Below are positions 7,903 through 15,247 of a stretch of 15,271 nt of DNA, piece after piece. How positions within the stretch are numbered: the stretch's first letter is position 1; each line of letters begins with the position of its first letter. The DNA is from Prevotella sp. UBA5387 (GTDB lineage Bacteria; Bacteroidota; Bacteroidia; Bacteroidales; Bacteroidaceae). The notes below the pieces were generated by a model, which did no database searches, had not been told where the DNA came from, and was given only the letters and a program-made list of their open reading frames with translations. The translations under genes were made by a program, and so were the position numbers. The stretch covers positions 1 through 15,271 of the forward strand of contig DHOP01000105.1 of NCBI GenBank assembly GCA_002407775.1, in the 5' to 3' direction.

Positions 7903-8233
7903 AAACCAATGACCGACAAGTATTATTATGAGATTTCTTTCTCTGGCAAAGGATACACGGGTATTAAAGTGAAGGCATCATTGGGCTGCTCATACAACAG
8001 TTATTCTTCTTACGACTGGCAATACTCTACCGATGGAACCAATTATACTAAGTTGGGACGAGATACAATAGTAACAAGTGGATGGTTTTCAAGCCAATTT
8101 TCTCTTCCTGATTCTCTCAATGGTAAAGATAAAATTTATGTTAGATTCATGCCTGACTATTCATCACCTATTATTGGTGTATCGTCAACTGTCGACGGAC
8201 TCGGAATAACCGATATATTTGTAACGGGGGACA
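7729..8233 (+). repeat. Beta-sandwich protein repeat A2, carrying the nonsense codon
   Basis: Second copy of the module at 6178-6690. It begins GWDMMQDKPNSERAADY and ends STVDGLGITDIFVTGD. The codon after GKYCAIN is TGA (7900-7902) where the first copy has TGG, so one G-to-A change explains the interruption. Sequence on both sides aligns to the first copy without indels at the junction. Confidence 0.85.
7900..7902 (+). other. In-frame TGA at a conserved Trp position
   Basis: The context is ATC AAT TGA AAA CCA ATG. Both flanks are coding in the same frame and homologous to repeat A1, where the matching codon is TGG. TGA is a genuine stop elsewhere in this window (3734-3736 and 10687-10689), and TGG is used for Trp throughout, so a reassigned genetic code is not indicated. 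Confidence 0.9.
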
Positions 8234-9888
8234 AGGATAAAGAGAACGATCCAGCACCTCCAATACTCGTATCATCAATTCCAGCAGCAAATTCAACTAA
8301 CGTATCAGCCAATGGCTTAATTGTTTTGACATTCGATGAAATGCTTGTAGAGGGTACAGGTAATGCCACACTTGGCGGTGAAAATTCGAAAGGAACATTT
8401 AGCGGTAAAACCATCGTATTCGCCTACAGCGGATTAAAATATAACACAGAGTACACCTTCCATGTACCTTCGGGCTACATCCTCGACAAAAACGGCAATG
8501 CTTATGAGGGATGCGATATCACATTCACAACAATGGAACGCACTCAGCCTGCGGCTCGTCTTTATGATGCAGTCGTGGCTCAGGATGGAACTGGTGATTA
8601 TAACACCGTGCAAACCGCTATCGATGCAGCACCTACCGGCCCTACGACTCCCTATCTGATATTTATCAAAGCAGGCACGTATCAAGAGCATGTAGATATA
8701 CCATCAACCAAGCCCTATCTGCATATCATCGGACAAGGATATGATAAGGTATTCATCTCAGATAATAAGCTCTGCGGTGGTGACAACGCGGTGTCAGTAG
8801 ATGTAGGTGCAACAGTGGTGGACCATGCATCCAACGGATTCTTTGAGGGGATAAGCTTTGTAAACTCATGGGGAAAGGAACAGAATGCGGGTCCTCAGGC
8901 ACTGGCTCTCTACACAATGGACGATCGCATCGTGTTAAATAAATGCGGCCTTTACAGCTATCAGGATACATATCTCACAACGAAAACCTGCAATTATCGT
9001 CACTACCTGAAGGACTGCTTCATCGAGGGAGCTGTGGACTTCATCTATGGTCAGGGTAATGTATATTTCGATCATTGCACACTGAATATCGTACGTAACA
9101 GCGGTGGATATATCGTAGCTCCAAACCACGCAGCAGCAACATCATGGGGATATGTATTTATGAACACAACGATCACCGCACCAGGTGTTCCTTCGGAGAC
9201 AAGTGTCTGGTTGGGACGTCCATGGCATGACAGTCCAAAAACTGTATATATCAATACCATTGCAAAGGTCACCATTCCCGCAGCAGGATGGTATCAAACA
9301 ATGGGCGGTATTCCTTCGATATGGGCAGATTATAACACTATGGATGCTAATGGGAACCCACTCGACCTAAGCATGCGCAATGACTATTATTATTACATTG
9401 ACGATGCCGGAAACAAGGTTGATGGTTATGCAAAAAATCATCTTACCAACGAGGAAGCTGCATCTTATACTATCAAAAATGTACTAAGCGGCTCAGATGC
9501 ATGGCAGCCAACGAACCTAACAGAAAGTTGCGGAAAACCTATTGTAACTGTGAAAGACAACATGCTGACTTGGATTGCTGTACCTTACGCAATCTGTTAT
9601 GTCATCATAAAAAATGACAAGGTTATCGGTTTTACGACCAATACATCTTACAATTACGACAGTAATTCTATTTATAAGATTCAGGCCGTCAACGAATATG
9701 GAGGAATGGGTGAAGCCTCTACATTAACTACAACTGACGGGATTGCATCATTGACTTCCGAAAAAACAGAAATAAAAGCCATCTACACAATAGACGGTCG
9801 TCAACAGTCAACAATGAAGAAAGGTCTCAATGTTATTAAATATGAAAATGCAAAAGGTGATATAAAAACAAAAAAAATAATTAAGTAG
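7909..9888 (+). CDS. C-terminal part of the interrupted gene: pectin methylesterase (CE8) domain
   Basis: Hydrolyses methyl esters of homogalacturonan, releasing methanol and leaving free carboxylates for pectate lyases and polygalacturonases. Numbering is from ATG 6085. The CE8 domain (828-1145) shows all the family signatures: GTYQEH, QALAL (Gln938), QDT with the acid/base Asp961, DFIYG with the nucleophile Asp985, and LGRPW with Arg1045 and Trp1047. Ahead of it are the rest of repeat A2 and a Big_5 Ig-like domain; behind it a fibronectin-III-like domain and a basic tail (IYTIDGRQQ to KTKKIIK) similar to the tail of the upstream esterase. The ATG at 7909 is only the first ATG after the stop: it sits mid-domain and has no signal peptide, so this part would not be secreted if started there. 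Confidence 0.85.
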   Translation: MTDKYYYEISFSGKGYTGIKVKASLGCSYNSYSSYDWQYSTDGTNYTKLGRDTIVTSGWFSSQFSLPDSLNGKDKIYVRFMPDYSSPIIGVSSTVDGLGITDIFVTGDKDKENDPAPPILVSSIPAANSTNVSANGLIVLTFDEMLVEGTGNATLGGENSKGTFSGKTIVFAYSGLKYNTEYTFHVPSGYILDKNGNAYEGCDITFTTMERTQPAARLYDAVVAQDGTGDYNTVQTAIDAAPTGPTTPYLIFIKAGTYQEHVDIPSTKPYLHIIGQGYDKVFISDNKLCGGDNAVSVDVGATVVDHASNGFFEGISFVNSWGKEQNAGPQALALYTMDDRIVLNKCGLYSYQDTYLTTKTCNYRHYLKDCFIEGAVDFIYGQGNVYFDHCTLNIVRNSGGYIVAPNHAAATSWGYVFMNTTITAPGVPSETSVWLGRPWHDSPKTVYINTIAKVTIPAAGWYQTMGGIPSIWADYNTMDANGNPLDLSMRNDYYYYIDDAGNKVDGYAKNHLTNEEAASYTIKNVLSGSDAWQPTNLTESCGKPIVTVKDNMLTWIAVPYAICYVIIKNDKVIGFTTNTSYNYDSNSIYKIQAVNEYGGMGEASTLTTTDGIASLTSEKTEIKAIYTIDGRQQSTMKKGLNVIKYENAKGDIKTKKIIK

Positions 9889-10110
9889 ATAAAATCTTAA
9901 TTTTATAGTGGCTCAGCCTCCAGTCAGATATTTGAGAAATAGATGATTGGAGGCTTTTTTATATAAAGAATAAAGGTTGTTGTTCCCGTAGACTGAACTA
10001 ATAATATGTGCAAGAATATGATAAAAAAGAAAAAAATAAGAATTGAAGGGATGACTATATTCTCCTTATTAATATGTAGATAGGGGTTTTATTTTTTAGT
10101 TCCCATTCGC
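9889..10110. other. Spacer between pectin block and housekeeping run
   Basis: These 222 bp separate the two blocks. They hold the terminator at 9915-9961 and then A/T-rich sequence with no gene. The promoter of the next gene appears to lie at and just beyond the right end of this spacer. Confidence 0.6.
9915..9961 (+). terminator. Rho-independent terminator after the pectinesterase gene
   Basis: AGCCTCCAGTCA (9915-9926) pairs with TGATTGGAGGCT (9944-9955), a 12-bp stem with one G-T pair and a 17-nt loop, followed by a run of T (9955-9960). It starts 27 bp after the pectinesterase stop and should end the esterase transcript. Confidence 0.88.
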
Positions 10111-10130
10111 ATGTTTCCAATTTATTTCGT

Positions 10131-10138
10131 TAACTTTG
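10131..10138 (+). promoter_or_regulatory. -7 promoter element for the DUF1599 gene and probably the housekeeping run
   Basis: TAACTTTG, in the context TTAACTTTGCA, is a perfect match to the Bacteroidota -7 consensus. A partial -33 match (TTCG, 10107-10110) lies 20 bp upstream. Transcription would start near 10141-10145, only a few bases before ATG 10147, which argues that the ATG at 10111 is not used. Confidence 0.6.
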
Positions 10139-10146
10139 CAAATGTT

Positions 10147-10689
10147 ATGTCAGAACCTAACACACAACAAGAATTTCTAGATGTGATGGCTGAATGCCAT
10201 GAACTCTTTGCCAAGAAGTTACATGATTACGGCGCTTCGTGGCGCATATTGCGTCCGTCATCGCTGACTGATCAGCTATTCATTAAAGCAAAACGTATAC
10301 GCTCCTTGGAAATTACCGGGCAATCACTTGTAGGAGAAGGTATTAGGCCTGAATTCATTGCCCTCATCAATTATGGCATTGTTGGCCTAATTCAATTAGG
10401 GAAAGGCTATGCCGATACTGTGGATCTTAATGCCGAAGAAGCTCTGAAGCTTTATGATCGTCATGCCAAAGAGGCATACGAACTCATGACAAAAAAGAAT
10501 CACGATTATGGAGAGGCCTGGCGCGACATGCGTGTTAGCAGCTATACAGACTTTATTCTAACTAAGATTGAACGGGTAAAGGAACTGGAAGATTTGCAAG
10601 ACAACGCTTTGGTGTCAGAAGGCGTAGATGCCAACTACATGGACATCATCAACTATGCCGTATTCGGCGCAATCAGACTAAAAGTCTGA
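10147..10689 (+). CDS. DUF1599 family protein (tandem DUF1599 domains)
   Basis: A 180-aa soluble, mostly helical protein made of two copies of the DUF1599 domain. The copies share the core KKxHDYGxxWRxxRxSSxTDxxxxKxxRxxxLE (around LHDYGASWRILRPSSLTDQ in the first and NHDYGEAWRDMRVSSYTDF in the second), and both end in an IINYxxxGxI-like helix (ALINYGIVGLIQ, DIINYAVFGAIR). No biochemical function is established to my knowledge; the charged, conserved HDYG and RxxxLE motifs suggest a metal- or nucleotide-binding helical fold, which is inference. The frame is open from ATG 10111, but I prefer ATG 10147 because a promoter element lies between them and relatives usually begin close to this Met. 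It heads a conserved Bacteroidales gene run, with 57 bp to the next gene. Confidence 0.88.
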   Translation: MSEPNTQQEFLDVMAECHELFAKKLHDYGASWRILRPSSLTDQLFIKAKRIRSLEITGQSLVGEGIRPEFIALINYGIVGLIQLGKGYADTVDLNAEEALKLYDRHAKEAYELMTKKNHDYGEAWRDMRVSSYTDFILTKIERVKELEDLQDNALVSEGVDANYMDIINYAVFGAIRLKV

Positions 10690-10746
10690 CAATGGCCTTG
10701 CTGCAATTGGTTTAGGCATAACCACATAGACGATAAATAAATACAG

Positions 10747-12174
10747 ATGCAGCCACAGGATAAAGACAACCAACTGACAACGGCATCACCAAGCTTATCG
10801 ACAAGCAAAAGAAATTCGGTAAACAAGGAAAACAATAGTGGCACACAACCTATTGGCTGGGCTTTGCGTGTGCTAGTAAACTTTTGTCGCTTGGTTTTAG
10901 GTGTTGCCTTTGTCTTTTCCGGTTATGTTAAGGCTATCGATCCGCTTGGATCGCAATACAAGATACAGGATTATTTGGCAGCCCTTGGGTTGCAAGGCTT
11001 CGCGCCTGACACCTTAACGCTCGGGTTAGCTGTTTTACTCTCAGCCTTGGAATTTTCACTTGGCATATTTATCCTATTTGCAATTCGCCGTCGCCTAGTA
11101 TCTAAGATTACCTTAGTGATGATGATTTGTATGACGCTTATCACACTATGGCTTATTGTTGCAAACCCAATATCCGATTGTGGATGTTTTGGCGATGCTA
11201 TAGTACTGACCAACGAGCAGACCTTTATAAAGAACATCTTTCTATTAGCCTGTGCCGTTGTCTTGGTCAAATGGCCACTTGGCATGTACCGTTTTATTTC
11301 CCGTAGCAATCAATGGATTGCTTTTAATTTCACGGTGCTTTTCATTATCATTACCAGCATCTATTGTCTCTACAAATTGCCAATATTCGACTTCCGTCCC
11401 TATCACGTGGGTGCAAACATTCTCAAGGGAATGGAAATACCAGAAGGAGCTCCGCAACCTAAGTTCGAGACAACCTTTATCATGGAGAAGAACAGAAAGC
11501 GGAAAGAGTTTTCGCTCGAGAATTACCCCGACTCTACTTGGCAATTCATTGACTCCAAAACGATTGAAATAGAAAAAGGATACGTTCCTCCTATCCACGA
11601 TTTTACCATTCAACTTGTTGACGGTGAGAATATCACCGAACAAATGTTGGGACAAAAGGGTTACTCCTTCATGCTTGTTTCTCCACATCTGAGCCGAGCC
11701 AACGACTCTAATTTCGGAGACATAGACCAAATCTACGAGTATGCTCAGCAACAAAGTATTCCATTCTACTGCCTAACGGCATCAACTAAGAATGAAATAC
11801 GTCATTGGGAAAACCTCACTGGTGCAGAATACCCATTCTATTTGACTGATGAGACAACGCTCAAAACAATCATTAGGAGCAACCCAGGACTATTGCTACT
11901 CAAAGACGGCACAATCATTCGCAAATGGAGTCACAACTTTCTACCATCTAGCGAGGATCTTAAAAAACCTCTGAATCAGCTACCCATCGGTCAGATGTCC
12001 GAGGAAAGTGTGATGGGAACCATCACTAAAGTGATGTTGTGGTTTTTCTTACCGCTCATATTACTTACACTAGCCGATAGGACATGGGCATGGGGCAAGT
12101 ATGTACGTCGAAAGACAAGGCTTCTCCAATTAAGGAAAGAGCGCAGCAAATTTCAAGAAAACAATGAAGAATAA
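10747..12174 (+). CDS. BT_3928-family membrane protein: DoxX/MauE-like domain fused to a thioredoxin-like domain
   Basis: A 475-aa inner-membrane protein. Residues 1-40 are a polar, Ser/Asn-rich N-terminal stretch. A DoxX/MauE-like bundle follows, with helices at about 43-63, 88-112, 119-139 and 160-176, the FSGYVKAIDPLG signature at 57-68 and a CGCFGD motif with Cys145 and Cys147. A fifth helix lies at 191-210. Residues about 280-415 look like a thioredoxin/TlpA fold, with the cis-Pro loop at SNPG (378-381), but the usual CxxC site is absent (SPHLSRAN at 312-319). A final helix spans about 424-444, followed by a very basic tail. Family knowledge: members occur next to tpiA in Bacteroidales; their role is unknown. 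Inference: a redox-linked membrane component whose only obvious redox cysteines are the membrane CxC pair. The start could lie further downstream, since relatives tend to begin nearer the first helix. Confidence 0.85.
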   Translation: MQPQDKDNQLTTASPSLSTSKRNSVNKENNSGTQPIGWALRVLVNFCRLVLGVAFVFSGYVKAIDPLGSQYKIQDYLAALGLQGFAPDTLTLGLAVLLSALEFSLGIFILFAIRRRLVSKITLVMMICMTLITLWLIVANPISDCGCFGDAIVLTNEQTFIKNIFLLACAVVLVKWPLGMYRFISRSNQWIAFNFTVLFIIITSIYCLYKLPIFDFRPYHVGANILKGMEIPEGAPQPKFETTFIMEKNRKRKEFSLENYPDSTWQFIDSKTIEIEKGYVPPIHDFTIQLVDGENITEQMLGQKGYSFMLVSPHLSRANDSNFGDIDQIYEYAQQQSIPFYCLTASTKNEIRHWENLTGAEYPFYLTDETTLKTIIRSNPGLLLLKDGTIIRKWSHNFLPSSEDLKKPLNQLPIGQMSEESVMGTITKVMLWFFLPLILLTLADRTWAWGKYVRRKTRLLQLRKERSKFQENNEE

Positions 12175-12206
12175 TATTGTATAACAACTTTAATACGTAT
12201 TTAGTT

Positions 12207-12968
12207 ATGAGAAAGAAAATTGTAGCAGGTAACTGGAAAATGAACAAAGACCTGCAGGAAGGTGTGGCTTTGGCCAAGGAAATTAATGATAGCATGGTAG
12301 CAGACAAGCCAAATTGTGGTGTTGTAATCTGCACTCCATTCATCCACTTGGCAAAGGTAGCTGACGTACTAGACCAGAGCGTCGTAGCACTTGGTGCTGA
12401 AAACTGCGCTGACAAGGAGAAAGGTGCTTACACTGGTGAGGTTTCTGCATCAATGGTAAAATCTACAGGTGCACAATATGTCATCCTTGGTCACTCTGAG
12501 CGTCGTCAATATTACGGTGAAACAGCAGCTATGTTGAAAGACAAGGTGGAGTTGGCATTGGCCAATGGACTCAAGGTCATCTTCTGCTGCGGTGAGACAT
12601 TGGATGAGCGCGAAGCTGAAAAACAGAACGAGGTAGTAAAGGCAGAATTAAAGGATAGTGTTTTCCATCTCTCTGCAGAGGAGTGGAAGAATATCGTTTT
12701 AGCCTATGAGCCAATCTGGGCTATCGGTACCGGCAAGACCGCCACATCTGATCAGGCTGAGGAAATGTTGGCCTATATTCGTGCAATTGTAGCTGATAAT
12801 TATAGCAAAGAGGTAGCAGAAGACACAACTATCCTTTATGGTGGCAGCTGCAATGCAAAGAATGCGCCTGAACTTTTCTCTAAGCCCGACATCGATGGTG
12901 GTTTGATTGGTGGTGCTTCACTAAAAGCAGAAGACTTCAAGGGTATCATTGACGCTTGGAAAAAGTAA
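12207..12968 (+). CDS. tpiA: Triosephosphate isomerase
   Basis: A 253-aa cytosolic enzyme interconverting dihydroxyacetone phosphate and glyceraldehyde 3-phosphate in glycolysis and gluconeogenesis. Catalytic residues are all visible: Lys11 in GNWKMN, His96 in LGHSERR, Glu168 in AYEPIWAIGTGKTA (which opens the mobile loop 6), and the phosphate-binding LYGGSCNAKN and GGLIGGASL segments. Length is normal. The frame is open from ATG 12177, but MRKKIVAGNWKMN starting at 12207 is the standard N-terminus, so I use that. It begins 32 bp after the DoxX-family gene and is probably in the same transcript. Confidence 0.97.
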   Translation: MRKKIVAGNWKMNKDLQEGVALAKEINDSMVADKPNCGVVICTPFIHLAKVADVLDQSVVALGAENCADKEKGAYTGEVSASMVKSTGAQYVILGHSERRQYYGETAAMLKDKVELALANGLKVIFCCGETLDEREAEKQNEVVKAELKDSVFHLSAEEWKNIVLAYEPIWAIGTGKTATSDQAEEMLAYIRAIVADNYSKEVAEDTTILYGGSCNAKNAPELFSKPDIDGGLIGGASLKAEDFKGIIDAWKK

Positions 12969-12988
12969 TAGACAATTAAACTGATAAG

Positions 12989-13690
12989 ATGGGAAAATCT
13001 TTCATCATCGTCATCATTGCACTGTGCTCGGCTATTCAAGCCGAAGCACAGTCTTTTCTTGACCACCTGCAACAAGATAATGGTGCGAAAGGCAAAGTAA
13101 CTGTCACACAGAGCAAAGTGATTGATACCTTGGTGAATGGTACAAACAAGACCCACGGAAAATCAGTCTCAACAACACCTACAACAAAGTCCAACCAACC
13201 AGTAAGCAAAACCACTACCCTCGTTGGCACAAAGGGGACTACTGGTAAGCCATTGCAGGATACAAATAAAAAACAGGTAGTGACAGCTGAAGAGGGGGTA
13301 CGCGCTTCCGAAGAGGCTAAAAAACATTCTGAAGAGAAATCCAGAGAGGCCGTCAAACCTGAGAAGGAAGAAGGAGAAATGAGCATACCTACGGTTGACA
13401 TGCGCAAAAAAGTGATGCGCGGTAGCCGAAGGGTAACAGGATATCGAGTGCAAGCATTTGCTGGGGGTAACACCAGAAAGGATAAGCAGCAGGCTCAAAG
13501 CATCGGAAATGCCATAAAAATGAGATATCCTGAACAACCGGTTTACGTTCATTTCTATTCTCCCAGATGGATTTGTCGCATAGGAAATTTCCGTAGTTAT
13601 CAGGAAGCAAAACAAATGCTCAGCAAGATTAAGGCAATGGGATACAACTCCGCCACGATTGTTAAGGGCACAATAACCGTCCAATATTAG
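12989..13690 (+). CDS. Secreted SPOR-domain protein
   Basis: A 233-aa exported protein. Seen: a signal peptide with AEA-Q cleavage near residue 20; a low-complexity Thr/Lys/Glu-rich linker (about 35-135) including the charged run around EEAKKHSEEKSREAVKPEKE; and a C-terminal SPOR domain (about 149-226) with YRVQAFAGG, WICRIGNFRSYQEAKQ and a closing beta strand. SPOR domains bind denuded glycan strands of septal peptidoglycan, so a role in the periplasm at the division site or cell wall is likely. It begins 20 bp after tpiA. The linker is unusually polar and probably disordered. No catalytic domain is attached. Confidence 0.9.
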   Translation: MGKSFIIVIIALCSAIQAEAQSFLDHLQQDNGAKGKVTVTQSKVIDTLVNGTNKTHGKSVSTTPTTKSNQPVSKTTTLVGTKGTTGKPLQDTNKKQVVTAEEGVRASEEAKKHSEEKSREAVKPEKEEGEMSIPTVDMRKKVMRGSRRVTGYRVQAFAGGNTRKDKQQAQSIGNAIKMRYPEQPVYVHFYSPRWICRIGNFRSYQEAKQMLSKIKAMGYNSATIVKGTITVQY

Positions 13691-13755
13691 CCGCGATGGG
13701 CTATATATGCGGTGAAACATGAAAGGAATCATTTTATTTAACCACAAATCGGACT

Positions 13756-14334
13756 ATGAATCCAGAGACGGAATTTCGTGATGGGCTTGAAGAACTAGCA
13801 GCCCACAATAAGGCGATACTTGAAATTCTCGGTGAAGACCCTGAGCGTGAAGGTTTACTCAAAACCCCTATGCGTGTGGCAAAAGCCATGCAGGTCCTAA
13901 CAAGAGGCTATTATCAAGACGCACATAAGGTGCTTACAGATGCCCTATTTAAGGAGGAATACAGCCAGATGGTCATTGTGAAAGACATTGACTTTTACTC
14001 GTTATGTGAACACCACCTATTGCCTTTCTATGGTAAAGTGCATATAGGCTATATTCCTAACGGCTATATTACGGGTCTGAGTAAGATTGCACGTGTCGTA
14101 GACATTTTCTCTCATAGACTCCAAGTACAAGAGCGACTCACACAACAAATCAAGGACTGTATACAAGAAACCTTGAAGCCAATGGGAGTAATGGTTGTAG
14201 TCGAAGCCCAACATATGTGCATGCAGATGCGCGGTGTGGAGAAACAAAACTCAATCACAACAACGTCCGACTTCAGTGGCGCTTTCAATCAGGCCAAGAC
14301 ACGACAGGAATTTATGAACCTGTTAAAACAATAA
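13756..14334 (+). CDS. folE: GTP cyclohydrolase I
   Basis: A 192-aa enzyme converting GTP to 7,8-dihydroneopterin triphosphate, the first step of tetrahydrofolate (and queuosine-type deazapurine) synthesis. The zinc ligands are visible: Cys84 and His87 in SLCEHHLLPF, and Cys155 in HMCMQMRG. The GTP-binding and assembly signature GYITGLSKIARVVDIFSHR is intact, and the N-terminal EGLLKTPMRVAKAM segment is typical. Length is close to the shorter bacterial enzymes. The start at 13756 is the first in-frame ATG and leaves a 65-bp gap after the SPOR gene, in which I see no clear promoter. Confidence 0.97.
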   Translation: MNPETEFRDGLEELAAHNKAILEILGEDPEREGLLKTPMRVAKAMQVLTRGYYQDAHKVLTDALFKEEYSQMVIVKDIDFYSLCEHHLLPFYGKVHIGYIPNGYITGLSKIARVVDIFSHRLQVQERLTQQIKDCIQETLKPMGVMVVVEAQHMCMQMRGVEKQNSITTTSDFSGAFNQAKTRQEFMNLLKQ

Positions 14335-14373
14335 TAATTAGGATCACATTTCCTAACCCTAACACCCAATTCT

Positions 14374-15177
14374 ATGAAGTTTATATCTTGGAACGTAAAC
14401 GGACTTCGTGCATGTGTAAAACCGAAGACTGATGATAACGGAAACGTGATAAGCAAGGGCTTTGAAGCCTACTTTAAAGAACTCGATGCCGACTTCTTCT
14501 GCTTGCAGGAGACAAAGATGCAGGCGGGCCAACTTGATCTGGAGTTTCCTGGTTACCACTCTTTTTGGAACTATGCCGACAAGAAAGGATATAGTGGAAC
14601 GGCGATTTATACCAAACACGCACCATTAAGCGTAGTTAATGGTCTTGGTATTGATGACCACGATCACGAGGGAAGATTGATAACGCTTGAGTATCCTGGG
14701 TTTTATCTTATCACTTCATATACGCCAAACTCACAAGAATCACTACCAGGAGAAAAGAAACCAAGGAGGCTCTCCTATCGCATGAAATGGGAAGATGACC
14801 TGAGAGCTTATATGATGGAATTGGACAAACGAAAGCCAGTCATCGTTTGTGGGGACCTAAATGTAGCCCACAAAGAAATTGATATCAAGAATCCAAAGAC
14901 CAATCACAATAACGCTGGCTTTACTGATGAAGAGCGTGAGAAAATGACGACACTTCTAAGCAGTGGGTTTATTGACACATTTCGCACGCTTTATCCGGAC
15001 CAGGTAACTTATAGCTGGTGGAGTTATCGGTTCCATGCCCGTGAAAATAATACAGGCTGGCGTATCGACTATTTCATAACATCAGAGCGAATACTTGACA
15101 AAATCAATGATGCGAAGATCCATACCGATATCCAAGGGAGTGATCATTGCCCTGTAGAATTGGACATCAATCTATAA
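14374..15177 (+). CDS. xth: Exodeoxyribonuclease III (AP endonuclease, ExoA/Xth type)
   Basis: A 267-aa enzyme that cleaves DNA at abasic sites and removes 3'-blocking groups in base-excision repair. All active-site blocks of the exonuclease-endonuclease-phosphatase fold are seen: SWNVNGLRA (Asn), CLQETKMQ (metal-binding Glu), the YTPNSQ loop, CGDLNVAHKEID (Asp and Asn), WRIDYF, and the terminal GSDHCPVEL (Asp-His). Length and start (MKFISWNVNG) are standard. It follows folE by 39 bp and is the last complete gene. No hairpin terminator is visible after its stop. Confidence 0.97.
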   Translation: MKFISWNVNGLRACVKPKTDDNGNVISKGFEAYFKELDADFFCLQETKMQAGQLDLEFPGYHSFWNYADKKGYSGTAIYTKHAPLSVVNGLGIDDHDHEGRLITLEYPGFYLITSYTPNSQESLPGEKKPRRLSYRMKWEDDLRAYMMELDKRKPVIVCGDLNVAHKEIDIKNPKTNHNNAGFTDEEREKMTTLLSSGFIDTFRTLYPDQVTYSWWSYRFHARENNTGWRIDYFITSERILDKINDAKIHTDIQGSDHCPVELDINL

Positions 15178-15247
15178 TTTCCTTCTTTTCTTAGTAGGAA
15201 CTTACAACAATTGGCATCTCAGATCGCATGTTGATATAAAAGCAGAG

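Larger units (their letters stand above)
6085..9888 (+). pseudogene. Giant multidomain pectin methylesterase gene interrupted by one in-frame TGA
   Basis: The two open frames listed below are one gene: they are in the same frame and separated by a single TGA (7900-7902) followed by two sense codons before the next ATG. Reconstituted with Trp at the TGA, the protein has 1267 residues in this order: signal peptide, beta-sandwich repeat A1 (32-202), a second type of beta-sandwich (about 203-388), two bacterial-repeat (InlB/Flg_new-like) modules (389-465 and 467-545), beta-sandwich repeat A2 (549-716), a Big_5 Ig-like domain (722-816), the CE8 pectinesterase domain (828-1145), a fibronectin-III-like domain (about 1148-1213) and a basic C-terminal tail. 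The reading frame has no other lesion, so the stop is recent, a sequencing or assembly error, or read through. Confidence 0.8.

Noticed and set aside
11245..11754. 169-codon minus-strand open frame inside the DoxX-family gene
   Set aside because: Lies wholly within a well-supported + strand membrane protein gene and has no family features; antisense shadow. The same holds for the other minus-strand frames within 1120-14619.
12177..12206. Upstream ATG at 12177 as tpiA start
   Set aside because: The family N-terminus MRKKIVAGNWKMN begins at 12207.
13169..13747. 192-codon minus-strand open frame opposite the SPOR gene
   Set aside because: Complement of a convincing SPOR-domain gene; Cys/Phe/Leu-rich composition typical of antisense reading.
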